Below are positions 49,839-60,084 of a stretch of 64,000 bases of DNA, piece by piece. This DNA comes from Pezicula radicicola. Lineage: Eukaryota; Ascomycota; Leotiomycetes; Helotiales; Dermateaceae. The notes under the pieces were generated by a model. That model was not told where the DNA came from and searched no databases. It saw only the letters and a program-made list of their open reading frames with translations. Where the stretch lies: assembly GCA_003008705.1 (NCBI GenBank), contig PDUO01000017.1, forward strand, positions 623,827-687,826, in the 5' to 3' direction. The position numbers were made by a program, and so were the translations under genes. Within the stretch, counting starts at the first letter, position 1. Every line of letters starts with the position of its first letter.

Positions 49839-51977
49839 TTATCTCCCATTGACTGCCAGAACACCCCCGTTGCCCTGAGCATACACGCCCGCAAAATCCA
49901 ACTGTCCAAGCATTCCATTGACCTGATCAATTTCCAGACTTAAATCTGCCATATTACTACTCAAGCTCGATACCTCATCGAACTTCCTTCTTTTGTTTGC
50001 GTCCGAAATCATCTGACTTACGAAAAATTTCTGTTCTTCCAGAATGATTAGTCTTTCTCTCAGCTCCTTTTCTTCAGCCTCCATAGCGGAAACCGCACTG
50101 CTACTGCTTATTTGGCTAGCAGCGTCGATATCATTATATCTTATCGCTGCCAAGGCGCCACCACCATGGCCATTTCCATTTCCATTTACGCTAGTAGTGA
50201 GATTGCGAAGACCAGATGATCCATGAGGAGAGGCGTGTTTCAAGATCTTGGGGAGAGTTTTAAGAGGCAGCATATGTAAATGCAAAAAGTTAGATGATTG
50301 TTGGTATATTGACCTCTGAAGCTTGGCTTGTGTTGGGGATTTTGTTGGTAAGTCCCTTATACGCTTCGCTGCGAGATCGTACTTCCCAAAAGAGTCAATG
50401 AGTCTTTTCCGAACTTTTGATGCTTCTGCTAATTGCAGATGCGATGGTGGCTTCTCGGGATCTTGTAACGCTACTAATAACCGCTGGAAATTAGGGAGTA
50501 ATAATCGAATACCCCTTTCGAATTGAAGGAGGTTCTCGTATGCTCTTTGGTCCGGAGGTTTATGCATCAATTCTTCTGCGAAATCCTTCTTACTGAAAAC
50601 TGTTGCTTTACATTCCCTGCAAATTCTTATATCCAAGCTAAGCTCGCCTGATGCTTTTTCTGACGATACGTCAGTCACTGAATATTGTCAACGAGGCACA
50701 GGGTAGTCTGTTGTCATTGCTCACTTACTTGCTACAACATTCAACCCTATTTCCGTCGAGCACAATGTTCGCGGATCCGCACATACCACCCGGCCGCACA
50801 GTCGACAATGATGTCGCCGGAATGACCATGAACCGAATTCTTGCTGGCAGAATGGACATTTCGTAACCTTCGCATCATCCTCCCATGTCACAATGGATTG
50901 CTCTAATATTTTGCGTGGATTCTTCTGTCCAGACAGCGTCATAAGTGCCCCACTATTGCCTACAATATCTTCTGGTGGATTAGCCAGTAACTGCGTGAGT
51001 TTGGTCAATCGCTTCTCCAGCCTGGATATCTCCAGGTACTCCTTATCCACCATCTTCCTCCGAATTGCCATAAAATCGTTGGTGTGGTCCTTTATGAGAC
51101 CGTTGTGGTCGTTGTACCCATCCCTCGACTTGTAGCAAGTCTCGCAAACTCTACACCAGAACCCCCGGACAGGCTCATGTTGGGCTGACCTCGATAGCTT
51201 CATCTGATACATCGTATGGTCCTCACAGAATAGTCGTCCGCATTTCCTACAGTTCACATTCCCATTCACGGATCCTAGTCTCTTCCCGCACGCAGGTTCG
51301 GTGCATAGATCATTGTATCCTGACCTCTGCCAGTGTGCCCTTGTAACAACCTCATCTGGGTCTGGTCGATGCTCTAGGGTCGATACGCGGTTGCCTACGG
51401 CGGAACTTGGAGGAGGTGCGGTGAAGGATGGGGTGTCATTTGATTCGAAAACATCAAGGCCCTTCAATTTCTGATTGATCACGGCTAATGGCTGGAACTT
51501 CTTCGCCTTAACCACCTGCTTGTTGAACCAATTCTTGACTTCATCCTGTTCGACTTCGGGAAGTTCTTGGTGATTGTCGTCGAGGTGTCTAGAAATTGTT
51601 AGTGGGTCATTATGGACTCGACGACATTGATACATGCCTATTCAATTGCAACAATGTCATCTGAAGCCTATTAGCACTGGCGCATCAATCCACGGGGTAC
51701 TGCTTACCATCTCCTCATTGCAGATTGGACACAAAAGCTTCGAGCTCGCCGCCGCAACCGCTGACGAGCCTCCATTCTCCAAAGATACCCTCGAGCTCAG
51801 GTCCTGCACATTATCGGGAAGAGGCGAGGTCGCTAGAGGGGATGCTGAAGCCTGCGAATCTAAGGACAAGGTGCTGTCGGACGGCGAAACCAAACTCTGA
51901 TGCGCTGGTGGGGCGGGAGGAGCCAAACCCTTCCCAGTACCAAGAATCCTCCCGCCTCCCAGCTTTCGACCAGACAT
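49839..51977 (-). CDS. PEP7: Pep7/Vac1 (rabenosyn-5-like) FYVE-domain endosomal tether
   Basis: It acts on endosomes: FYVE fingers bind PI3P, the protein links Rab5-type GTPases and the SM protein Vps45, and it supports vesicle fusion on the vacuolar sorting route. Exons are 51977-51708, 51660-51638 (23 nt), 51588-50729 and 50677-49839, giving 663 aa. The second intron (51589-51637) has a GC donor (GCATGT). Splicing rebuilds an N-terminal C2H2 finger, CPICNEEMMTLLQLNRHLDDNH. Two FYVE-type zinc domains follow: an atypical one around CTEPACGKRL...CRKCGRLFC, and a classic one around CPFCQQEFGSWSFRRHHCRLCGRVVC with the R-HHCR PI3P signature. The C-terminus, around EEQKFFVSQMISDANKRRKFDEV, resembles the rabenosyn Rab-binding helices. 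It is divergent from the siroheme synthase gene with only 221 bp between start codons. Confidence 0.93.
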
Positions 51978-52198
51978 GGCGGGGGCAGGGAGAAAAGTAT
52001 ATCCTCAGAGCCTGCGACAGCTCGAGGTGTGTATGACAGAACAGTCCAGGTGCTGGTGGATTTCGGAGTTGTCGCTCTACGAGACGCTTCATTAAGCGAG
52101 GCCACCCTGATAAGAAATAGCGGGGCCTTGGCAAAGTCGATAAGCTTTTGTGCACAGAATGTGAAAGATGGAGATCTCAAAGTCTAATAGACAACACC

Positions 52199-53064
52199 AT
52201 GGACGACAACCGATTCCCAAAAGTCGAGGGCGGCGGTTCTCTGATATTGGCATGGCAGATACGCAATAAGAGAGTCTTGGTGGTAGGAGGCGGAGAGGTA
52301 AGGTGAGCCTCGGTGACTTTTTCGGGGATTGCCACTAACTTCTTCCCAGATCGCAGCAGGTCGCATTCTGAATGTCCTCAATGCAGATGCAAAAGTCACA
52401 GTGGTGTCTCCGCGCGAAGGCCTAAATGCTGAAGTCGCCTACCGGATTGAAAAGGGACAGGTCGATTATGTAGACCGCAAATTCGAACCTTCGGATCTCG
52501 ACGGAGTGGATATGGTATTGACTGCAGTGGATGATCCTGAAGCATCTACACAAATATGGAAACTCTGCAAGGAAAAGAAGATAGCAGCAAACATTGCTGA
52601 CGTGCCGCCCGAATGCGATTTCTATTTTGGCAGTGTGCATCGAGATGGGCCATTACAGATCATGGTTAGCACCAATGGAAAAGGACCAAGATATGCCAAT
52701 ATTGTTAGGCGATCGATTGCGGAAAATCTGCCCAAAAACATTGGAGAAGCTATTACAAAAGTTGGAAAGCTGAGGCAGATGCTAAGGAAGGTTGCGCCAA
52801 ATATTGAGGAGGGCCCTAAAAGGATGTCATGGTAGGAGTTTTGAAACTCGAGCTTACAACACAATACTAACAAAATATAGGATGATCAAAGTGAGTGATA
52901 CATACAGTGTGGAAGAACTCTGCGCCATGAACGAGAAAGATATGGCAGAACTCCTGAAATTCTATGCTCCAGATGAAGTCCCCGGGTATGCTTGTTTGAA
53001 AGCGATGGAGGGGGATCAAGACTGGGCATTCGACGGATCGTTCGGATTTTGTGTTGGATGTTAA
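52199..53064 (+). CDS. MET8: Siroheme synthase Met8-like (precorrin-2 dehydrogenase/ferrochelatase)
   Basis: It oxidises precorrin-2 to sirohydrochlorin and inserts iron to make siroheme, the cofactor of sulfite and nitrite reductases. Exons are 52199-52297, 52350-52831 and 52881-53064, with introns of 52 and 49 bp; 254 aa, near yeast Met8 (274). The N-terminal Rossmann motif is VLVVGGGEIAAGRI, completed across intron 1. It is followed by VTVVSPREG, AVDDPEAS and NIADVPPECDFYFGS, the conserved stretch around the active-site aspartate, and then SVHRDGPLQIMVSTNGKGPRYA. The C-terminal dimerisation region is short. Context gives no operon-like link. Sulfur or nitrogen control is expected from the pathway but not visible here. 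Confidence 0.93.
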
Positions 53065-54108
53065 TGGGTATATGATGTTTGGATATGACAGGCCAGATGG
53101 CGTTGGTGGTAAAATACTGTTGCCCTTTTAGGGTTATGTGGGATACCTTGATGTGTATATGTAGTCGGCGTGGTTTGGGTTTAAGAGACTTGGGCTATTG
53201 AAAATAATGCTATGAGCAGGGTTAAGTCAACACCATTGACTACCTAGGTATAGAGAGCAGTAGCTGAAACATGTGGAAGGAAATTGGTATTATATTCTAT
53301 TTTCTGTAACGAACTAGCAAGTCTACTCCTCGGACTCTGAATAGCCCCACCTAGTTCACTATCCGTGAACTACTTTCACGACTGAGAAAATACTTTTTAC
53401 AACATATTACACCTCTGGTTATATACCCCAGCAGCTAATTATCTTTCACCTTCATTACACAAGACATGAATTAAGTACAATCGAAGTTCATTCATGTAAG
53501 AACAACAAATATTACAAAAGTCAACTTAGATAGAATCACATAGCAGTGTCGAATTCCACAGCCGAACAAAAACTCGTGGAGAAATATCAGTTCATCCCAG
53601 CTCAACGTTCCCCAAGGCCTCTATCAAGCCGCGAGCAGGTAACCTTCCACTAGGTTGTTCCAGTGGCTAATGGACTCCTTCGTCCTTCGTCTGATTCTTC
53701 GTCCAATACCATCCACTCTCGCAGCGAACAATTTCCTTGTCGTTATTGTAGATATGTGTTGTTAATTCTATGTGCACTGTTAGGACTTATGAGGGCTTGG
53801 GGATTGGAAAAGAGCACATTCTGTATTCCATTTTCAAATTTTACACATAGTACACACTCAGTACATGGTAAAAGCAAGGTCTTTTTGGAGCTTCTTTAAT
53901 TCCAATCTGAATCCACTATATACGTGTCATGCCATCATACAAGACAATCCCCTAGAAAATTAAACAAAAAAAAATCAATCTGGTATCAAAAGCTTCGAAA
54001 AATCATCACAAGCATCATAGAAAAGACCACCACGACCTCCACCACCCACCACTTCTCGAAAAAGAGCTCTCCCAAAATCAAGCATCAGTAAACTGATTTA
54101 CTCAGACT
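53065..54108. other. Convergent intergenic region
   Basis: This lies between the 3' ends of the siroheme synthase and ammonium transporter genes. No coding frame or RNA gene is recognised; it should hold both terminators. Confidence 0.5.
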
Positions 54109-56411
54109 CTAACTTCCACTTCCTCCATTCTTCTCTGCGAACCCAGGCCTCTTCCCCTCTCCAATCTCAGGGTCCTGACCCATAGTAACACCACCCATAC
54201 TCAACTCCCCAGGACCAGTCCCAGTCCTACGAATATAATGACCAGCCAAGAGATGTTCATGAGCCTCGCCTATCAACAATCAGTATACCATTTCTCTCAA
54301 AGAGCAAGAAAAATCTCAATATCACCAAGAAATAAAGAAACACAAAAAACTCACAAGGACCTAAAACATAAGCCGCCTCCCCATGCACCATATCATCACC
54401 ACTCCTCAGCATCTCGTCACTCATGCGGAGAGGAACCCTCAGTACAAACTTAATAAACGCCATGATCAAAGACGTCCAAACAATATTCCACCCAATGATA
54501 AAAAGAGCACCAACAAGTTGTAACCAAACCTGTTTCCCATTCCCATCAATAGCTCCCCCGCCATTTGTAATACCAAATGCAGCACATCCTTCGATTGTAG
54601 CCCATAGTCCTGTGCTGAAGCCACCGACGAACCCGGCGATACAATGGGTGTGGAAGACTCCTAAGGTGTCGTCTATGTCTTGAAAGAATTTTACTTTTTT
54701 GTTGAGGATATTCATGGTTACCCACGGGATTGTACCCGTTGAGAAACCAATTATTATTGCGCCCCAGCCTTGGTGGTGGTTAGCTTGGTAGACTTTTTTG
54801 ATTGGTGTTTAGGTGGAGATAATTCACTTACCTGCTACTACACCTGCTGCTGGTGTGATGCCGACGAGACCAGTTATCATACCTATAATTTGAAAACTCG
54901 AAGTCAGTATACTTCTACTCTCAAGATATATGCTACAATCTCTACTTGAAATTTTGAAGCATAAGCTTGCCAACTGATAATTAAGATCCGCAAGCGTGGT
55001 TAGATTGAGGATATCCAGTCTTAATCATCCGAAGGAAAGACTTCAAGTGGGAAACTCGGGAAAGAATTGATAATAGCGCATACCATTAACAGCTCCCAAG
55101 ACCGATGGCTTCTTATAGTAGACAACATCCCAAATAGTCCAAGTCAACAAGCTCATAGCAGTGCAAACGTTAGTGTTAAGCACCGCGACCCCAGCATCAG
55201 CTGAAGCACTATACGGATCTCCACCGTTGAACTATAGTTGCATCAATGTCAGTTATATCTTTCCTCTCTAGCCATTTCACCAACAAAAACGCGCCCCCCA
55301 AAAGAATTCAAGACTAGAGATCAGAACAACAAAAAACAGATGATAATCTAATCCCAATTTCGAGCGAGTGAAAAGAAACAACTTACACCATTCCAACCAA
55401 GCCATAAAATCCCCGCTCCAATCAAAACACAAAGAATATTATTCGGTCTTGACTCAGCACGATCCTCATCAAGCCTCGGACCAATCCACCAAGCGCCAAC
55501 AATTCCAGCAGTACCACTACTCAAATGAATAACATAACCGCCCGAATAATCAATAACACCTCTCTGAAACAAGAAACCACCACCCCAGAGACTAAAGGCT
55601 CCTACTGTATAAGAGAAAGTAATCCAGAGAGGGACGAAGAGGATCCAAGCGAGGAAATTCATACGGCCTAGGAAGGCTCCGGCCATAATGACGACGGTTA
55701 TGGCGGCGAAGACGAATTGAAAGTAGACCATTGTTGAGAGGGGGAAGTTTTGGGTTAAGCCTGCTGCTGGGAGGGTGGATTGTCCGAGTTGTTCCATTAT
55801 TGTTACGACCTTTTTTGTATCAAGTTAGCAGTGGACTTCGGGGCTCTAAGAAAATAGCTTTTGGAAGATTGGAGTTTGGAGAGGTTTTATGGTAATTTCA
55901 AGACAGGAGACTCGAGTGCATGAGTAAACTCAACTCGCTTCTCCGTGCCTTAAATCCTCCAGGTGATAACTTCCCCATAACGCTGTTACACTGTGCAAGT
56001 GAAGTATTGAACTTACCTGTCCAGGATGGCCAGCGAACGGCAACATCTGAACCCCAAAAGCAGTCTTATATGCCCAAAGAACCCAACAGATTAACGTCGC
56101 AGAAAATGCGTAGAAGGCCATGAACGCAGAGTTGATGGCCCATTTACTACGAACAATACCTGCATACCTATTTTCACAAAAGAACTACTCATCAGCAATC
56201 TTTATCTCAGAGTTTTTCTTACTGGACGGAGAATTAAGTTTTAAAATGGATTTAGGCAAGGGAGAAAAAAGAAAGATAAATTGTACATTACTACAAGGCC
56301 TGGTACACTTTGCATGCCTACCAGCGTTGCTGCTGTCATCTGCCAAGAATTGTCGCCAGTATCGAGCCAGACAGCCTCAGCTGAGGCGTTGTAGGATCCG
56401 CCATCTGTCAT
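54109..56411 (-). CDS. Ammonium transporter (Mep/Amt family)
   Basis: A plasma-membrane ammonium permease, about 490 aa, with seven exons: 56411-56287, 56167-56017, 55809-55387, 55231-55084, 54882-54832 (51 nt), 54768-54355 and 54269-54109. Each junction restores family sequence: [75 protein letters not shown] and [15 protein letters not shown]. Both pore histidines are visible, in HLSSGTAG and [14 protein letters not shown]. Introns of 155-207 bp are long compared with the rest of the window. The cytosolic tail is short (about 50 residues) and begins with the conserved [17 protein letters not shown] segment. Nitrogen-metabolite control through GATA factors is suggested by the upstream sites. 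Confidence 0.95.
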
Positions 56412-58337
56412 TTTTGCAACTGATGAGATTTCACTATCGATAAGTTGTGTTAACTGAAAAACGAATCAATGGACCCGTAGGAGATTCTGGTTTCGCAGAG
56501 CGACGGTAGTGAGGACCGAGATTCTCGTGTTTACGAGAAGAAGTGACGACAAACCACAAATTTCAAACAGAAAATAAGGAGCAGCTCCGACAGCTTTTAC
56601 AGCAAAAGATAAGAGCTTCCATGTAAGAATTAGAATCAGCTTATCTTGTAGCAGCACTATGGGACGGGGTATCCTTGAATAATGAGCTAACATAACATGA
56701 GCCGGGGATGGTCCAGCCATGGACCCAAAAGGAGCGTGGGAGACGGGAAGGTCTCTTGGGACTTTTGATGGGTTGGTACGACACGACCAGGGAATGTCAT
56801 GCAAGGGCATCAGTCAAAATACTCACTAGGCTATAAGCAGAGTATGTGAACGCCCCCATACCATTCTAGTGGGATTTTCAGGACTTTCGATGGTGTGAAA
56901 CAATATCGTCCACATGTTTTTCTTATCAGCTTCTAGAGTTGTGGAGTACGCAGTATGACGTTTTTTATGTTTGGTGCTTACTTCTGTATGGTTGCTGACA
57001 AAGTAGACGCACGGCTAAAAGTACTGTACGTACATATATAGGAATATCTGCAGCTGTACTTGAACAGCTAGCTTTTCGAACCTAATCTCGATGCATTCAA
57101 CAGCGTTTCTACCTCGCTAGACTTTCGACTCACACCACTTCGTCGAGATCCAGTTAATATCGTACAGCTCGACACAGTACAGTATTATCCAGCTCCTTCT
57201 TTCTTCCTATGCGGAAGGGAGATGGCGTCACACAACCACGTTGCCTTGACGCGGAAGAAAGTGACAAAGTAAGCAAAGACCGACGAGGGGACAAAGAACA
57301 AGCATACGCTCCGTACCTATCAGCAAACGAAACCTTATCAAACTCGTCCCATTTCCCCATTCAAGCCACGGACTTCAGCCCGGAGGCTCAAAGTTGTGTA
57401 TCAAAGCACGCAAAAGTATATGATATTTAAAAAAAGCCTTGCACGCCTTGTGCCCCAAACAAGATAAACCATAGGACATTGGCACAATTGTCCAATCCTG
57501 GCGCCGAGCCTTATCGCAGCTCGCTAAAATGCTTGAATGTGGTGGCGCCGCTTAACCAACTGAGAAGCTTTCTGGGGTATGGAGGTATTGCTTACTGCTT
57601 GGTCTTGGCTGCGGGGAATGTGATTTGACAGTCTAAGGTTTGCTTATCTATGGCTTGGGTTTGTCCTATATGATCCAAGATTGGTTAAACCATTAAGGAT
57701 GGCTAGAGGGATTTATGGGATTCGTAGGAATGAAATAGGATATTGATCATGTGATAATGGACTGATTTTTGCTGTTCAATTGGAGTACAGTGGACAGATG
57801 ATGTTTGCGGTTAAATTGAGGCTTCTACAAGCATCCCTTTCTTCCCCTAACCTCATTCCAAAAATTTGATACAACAATCAAGTACAATAATACCTTTAGA
57901 TTCAAAATTAATTTTCCCTTTTGCTGATTTCGTTTTGATTTACGGACATGAATAGCTGCCGCTTTAATCTGAGTCGAGGGTGAGCACGCCTTAGCACAGC
58001 CTGAGTATCCTAAGCACTCTCTTTCCTTTCTTCTTTTCTCCTTAGCTTAGACTTCTCATAATAACGGAAGCACCCACAATCTACCTTGTCTCTCTTGTAC
58101 GGAAGTACCTGTGTCTTGACACATTTCAGGTACGAAAGTACGAACGTAGAGATTATCAGCGGTGCATGTATCCTCATGCAGCAAGGCGCGAAATTAGAGT
58201 TAACGTACTCTTCGGCGTAGGTAGATCTGAACCCGCGCAAACCTAACCTTCCTTTTATTTCAAACATCTCCTACGACCATCTCCTATCACCTCATTTCCA
58301 TATCATATTCAAGCCTTAAGAAAGAAGTGTCTCTGGA
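56412..58337. promoter_or_regulatory. Upstream region of the ammonium transporter, rich in HGATAR sites
   Basis: No gene was found. HGATAR cores (either strand) lie at 56607-56612, 56641-56646, 56923-56928, 57317-57322, 57335-57340, 57462-57467, 57511-57516 and 57644-57649. These fit AreA/NIT2-type nitrogen regulation of a Mep gene, which is established for the family; binding here is inferred. Short frames near 58010-58267 lack support. Confidence 0.55.
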
Positions 58338-59193
58338 TGTCGATTGGAAGCACCCTCTGTTCTACTTGTAAGGGTGTCTTCCGCAATCTAGGCAAGGAGC
58401 CGCCGGTACTAGAAAGGATCGAGATTACCGGTATCATATCCATCACCCTCTATTCCGCAATTTCTACGAAGCTGTCCAGCAAGAATGTTTTATCCCCATC
58501 ACTACTTGGAAATATACGGGTGAAGCGTCCCAAACTACATGGCTCACCAAAGTTGGATTCCAGTCGGCAATGACATATAGTTTGTATCAAAGAGAACATG
58601 AGGTCGGACTTATGATCCTTGAGATCTTTTGCTCTGATCCCATAGATGAAAATCCTCGACAAATCAAGTTTAGGATAATCCCTTTCGCAGGTCAGTTAAG
58701 ATTTCCTGTTCCAATCATTCGTTTAATGGCCTCTATCTCAACATAGAAGCGCTACTAGATAAAACCGTAGGAAGAATACTGCCCAGAGGATTTGCAGTGC
58801 TTTGAGGAAGTAAACAAAATAATTATTGTCGCATTACTCTCACTTCTAACTTTATTTTCTACACATGCTAACCAGTCATTAGCATTAGCATTCGAGAAGA
58901 AGTTCTCAATCACTGAGATTGGTCCAGATACACCATCTTCTGCTAGTCTTAGTCTAGCTTATCGATAGTACATCTCTTGTCGCGCCTGCCACAAGGAATG
59001 TAGTCGATTGGTGAAAAGGTCAATGTGGCACCCCACGAGGCTACTCGATATTGGCATAGAAGGTAACGCTAAATGGAAGCTACACATACATTCCAAAGAT
59101 GGCTGCTTGCCGTCGAATTATATGACTTTGAGCTATCGCTGGGACTTATCACCATCTTTAATGCTGAGGAGGGTTACTAGAAGAGTTCCCTGA
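58338..59193 (+). pseudogene. Decayed HET-domain (heterokaryon incompatibility) gene
   Basis: Three pieces in different frames resemble a HET protein N-terminus. First, a Cys-containing lead (LCSTCKGVFRNLG, from about 58355). Second, an open stretch 58423-58690 beginning RYHIHHPLFRNFYEAVQQECF and ending before a possible GTCAGT donor. Third, 58918-59193 with TPSSASLSLAYR, a TAG at 58966-58968, then CHKECSRLVKRSMWHPTRLLDIG and YMTLSYRW. The last two are the hallmark approach to and start of the HET domain. The sequence then stops at a TGA before the rest of the domain. A frameshift, a nonsense codon and the missing C-terminal part mark it as a relic. Confidence 0.7.
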
Positions 59194-60084
59194 CTCAAGT
59201 AGCGTTTTGGGGTTTTGCACATATCCTAATACGTATTTCTTTGCCATCGTCAGCTCTTTCCATTTTGGTTCAGCTGACTTACACAGGTGACTCTTCAACA
59301 CATTCTCGTCCCCAGCTCGGTCGCCATTTAGATTCACTCATTAACATAATGAAGATAGTCTTGGATGCAAATCTTTCGAATAAAAATTACTGTCCCTTTT
59401 CTGCCTTAAAGGGTGACTGATGTTGGTACTGGGATGACTGCGCCACCCGTAATGCCTATGGATAAGTTTTTTTTCCCCAAAGCACAGAAACTCCTCAAGA
59501 CTACACACCAAGTCGTGGAAACTAGTCTATAGCATACACATCAATGTATCTAAAACCTTCTGAGATGCTATTGAACTTCCAAGAAAGCTTAGTATCAAGT
59601 ATCTTGGATTGATTGTCCCCGTATTATCCAAGACAGTTTAGCAGACAGGGAGATCGAGTCAACGAAGTAGGTAGTTACTAATAATATAGTTGGCTAGCCA
59701 TCGGTGCAAGGCTTGAATGTGACGGTCTATTCACTAAATTGAAATAGGGGGGATTTTCGCGGTATTTATATTACCACCTCCAGACTACATTAAGGGAGGA
59801 GAAATGTACGCTTTATTTCAGCCCGAAGCCGTTGCGATATGAAAAGTTGTTGTTAAACCATCGGGGCTGGACGTTGCAAAGAACGCACTCTTGCCTCGTT
59901 ATCTACTCTTCGGCCCCCATCTCCCTCCCTTGTCAAGTCCAGAGCAGCCTCGCAGGTGATTCGGCCCAGGTCCAATTGTAATCTGTCGCTTAGTTGTAGA
60001 CTCAGCTCCATCACCAAAATGTCGGCAGCTTGCAGCTCGACTTCATTTATTCATATTTTTCGAATCTTCTTTAAAAGCATTGTC
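59194..60084. other. Intergenic between the HET relic and the NACHT gene
   Basis: No intact gene is visible. Remnants of the HET gene could continue here in broken frames, but I could not align them. The last 250 bp should include the promoter of the NACHT gene. Confidence 0.4.

Noticed and set aside
52199..53064. The siroheme synthase gene as a functional part of the iron cluster
   Set aside because: It inserts iron but lies about 16 kb beyond sidA, past unrelated housekeeping genes, and no iron box was seen in its 221-bp promoter.
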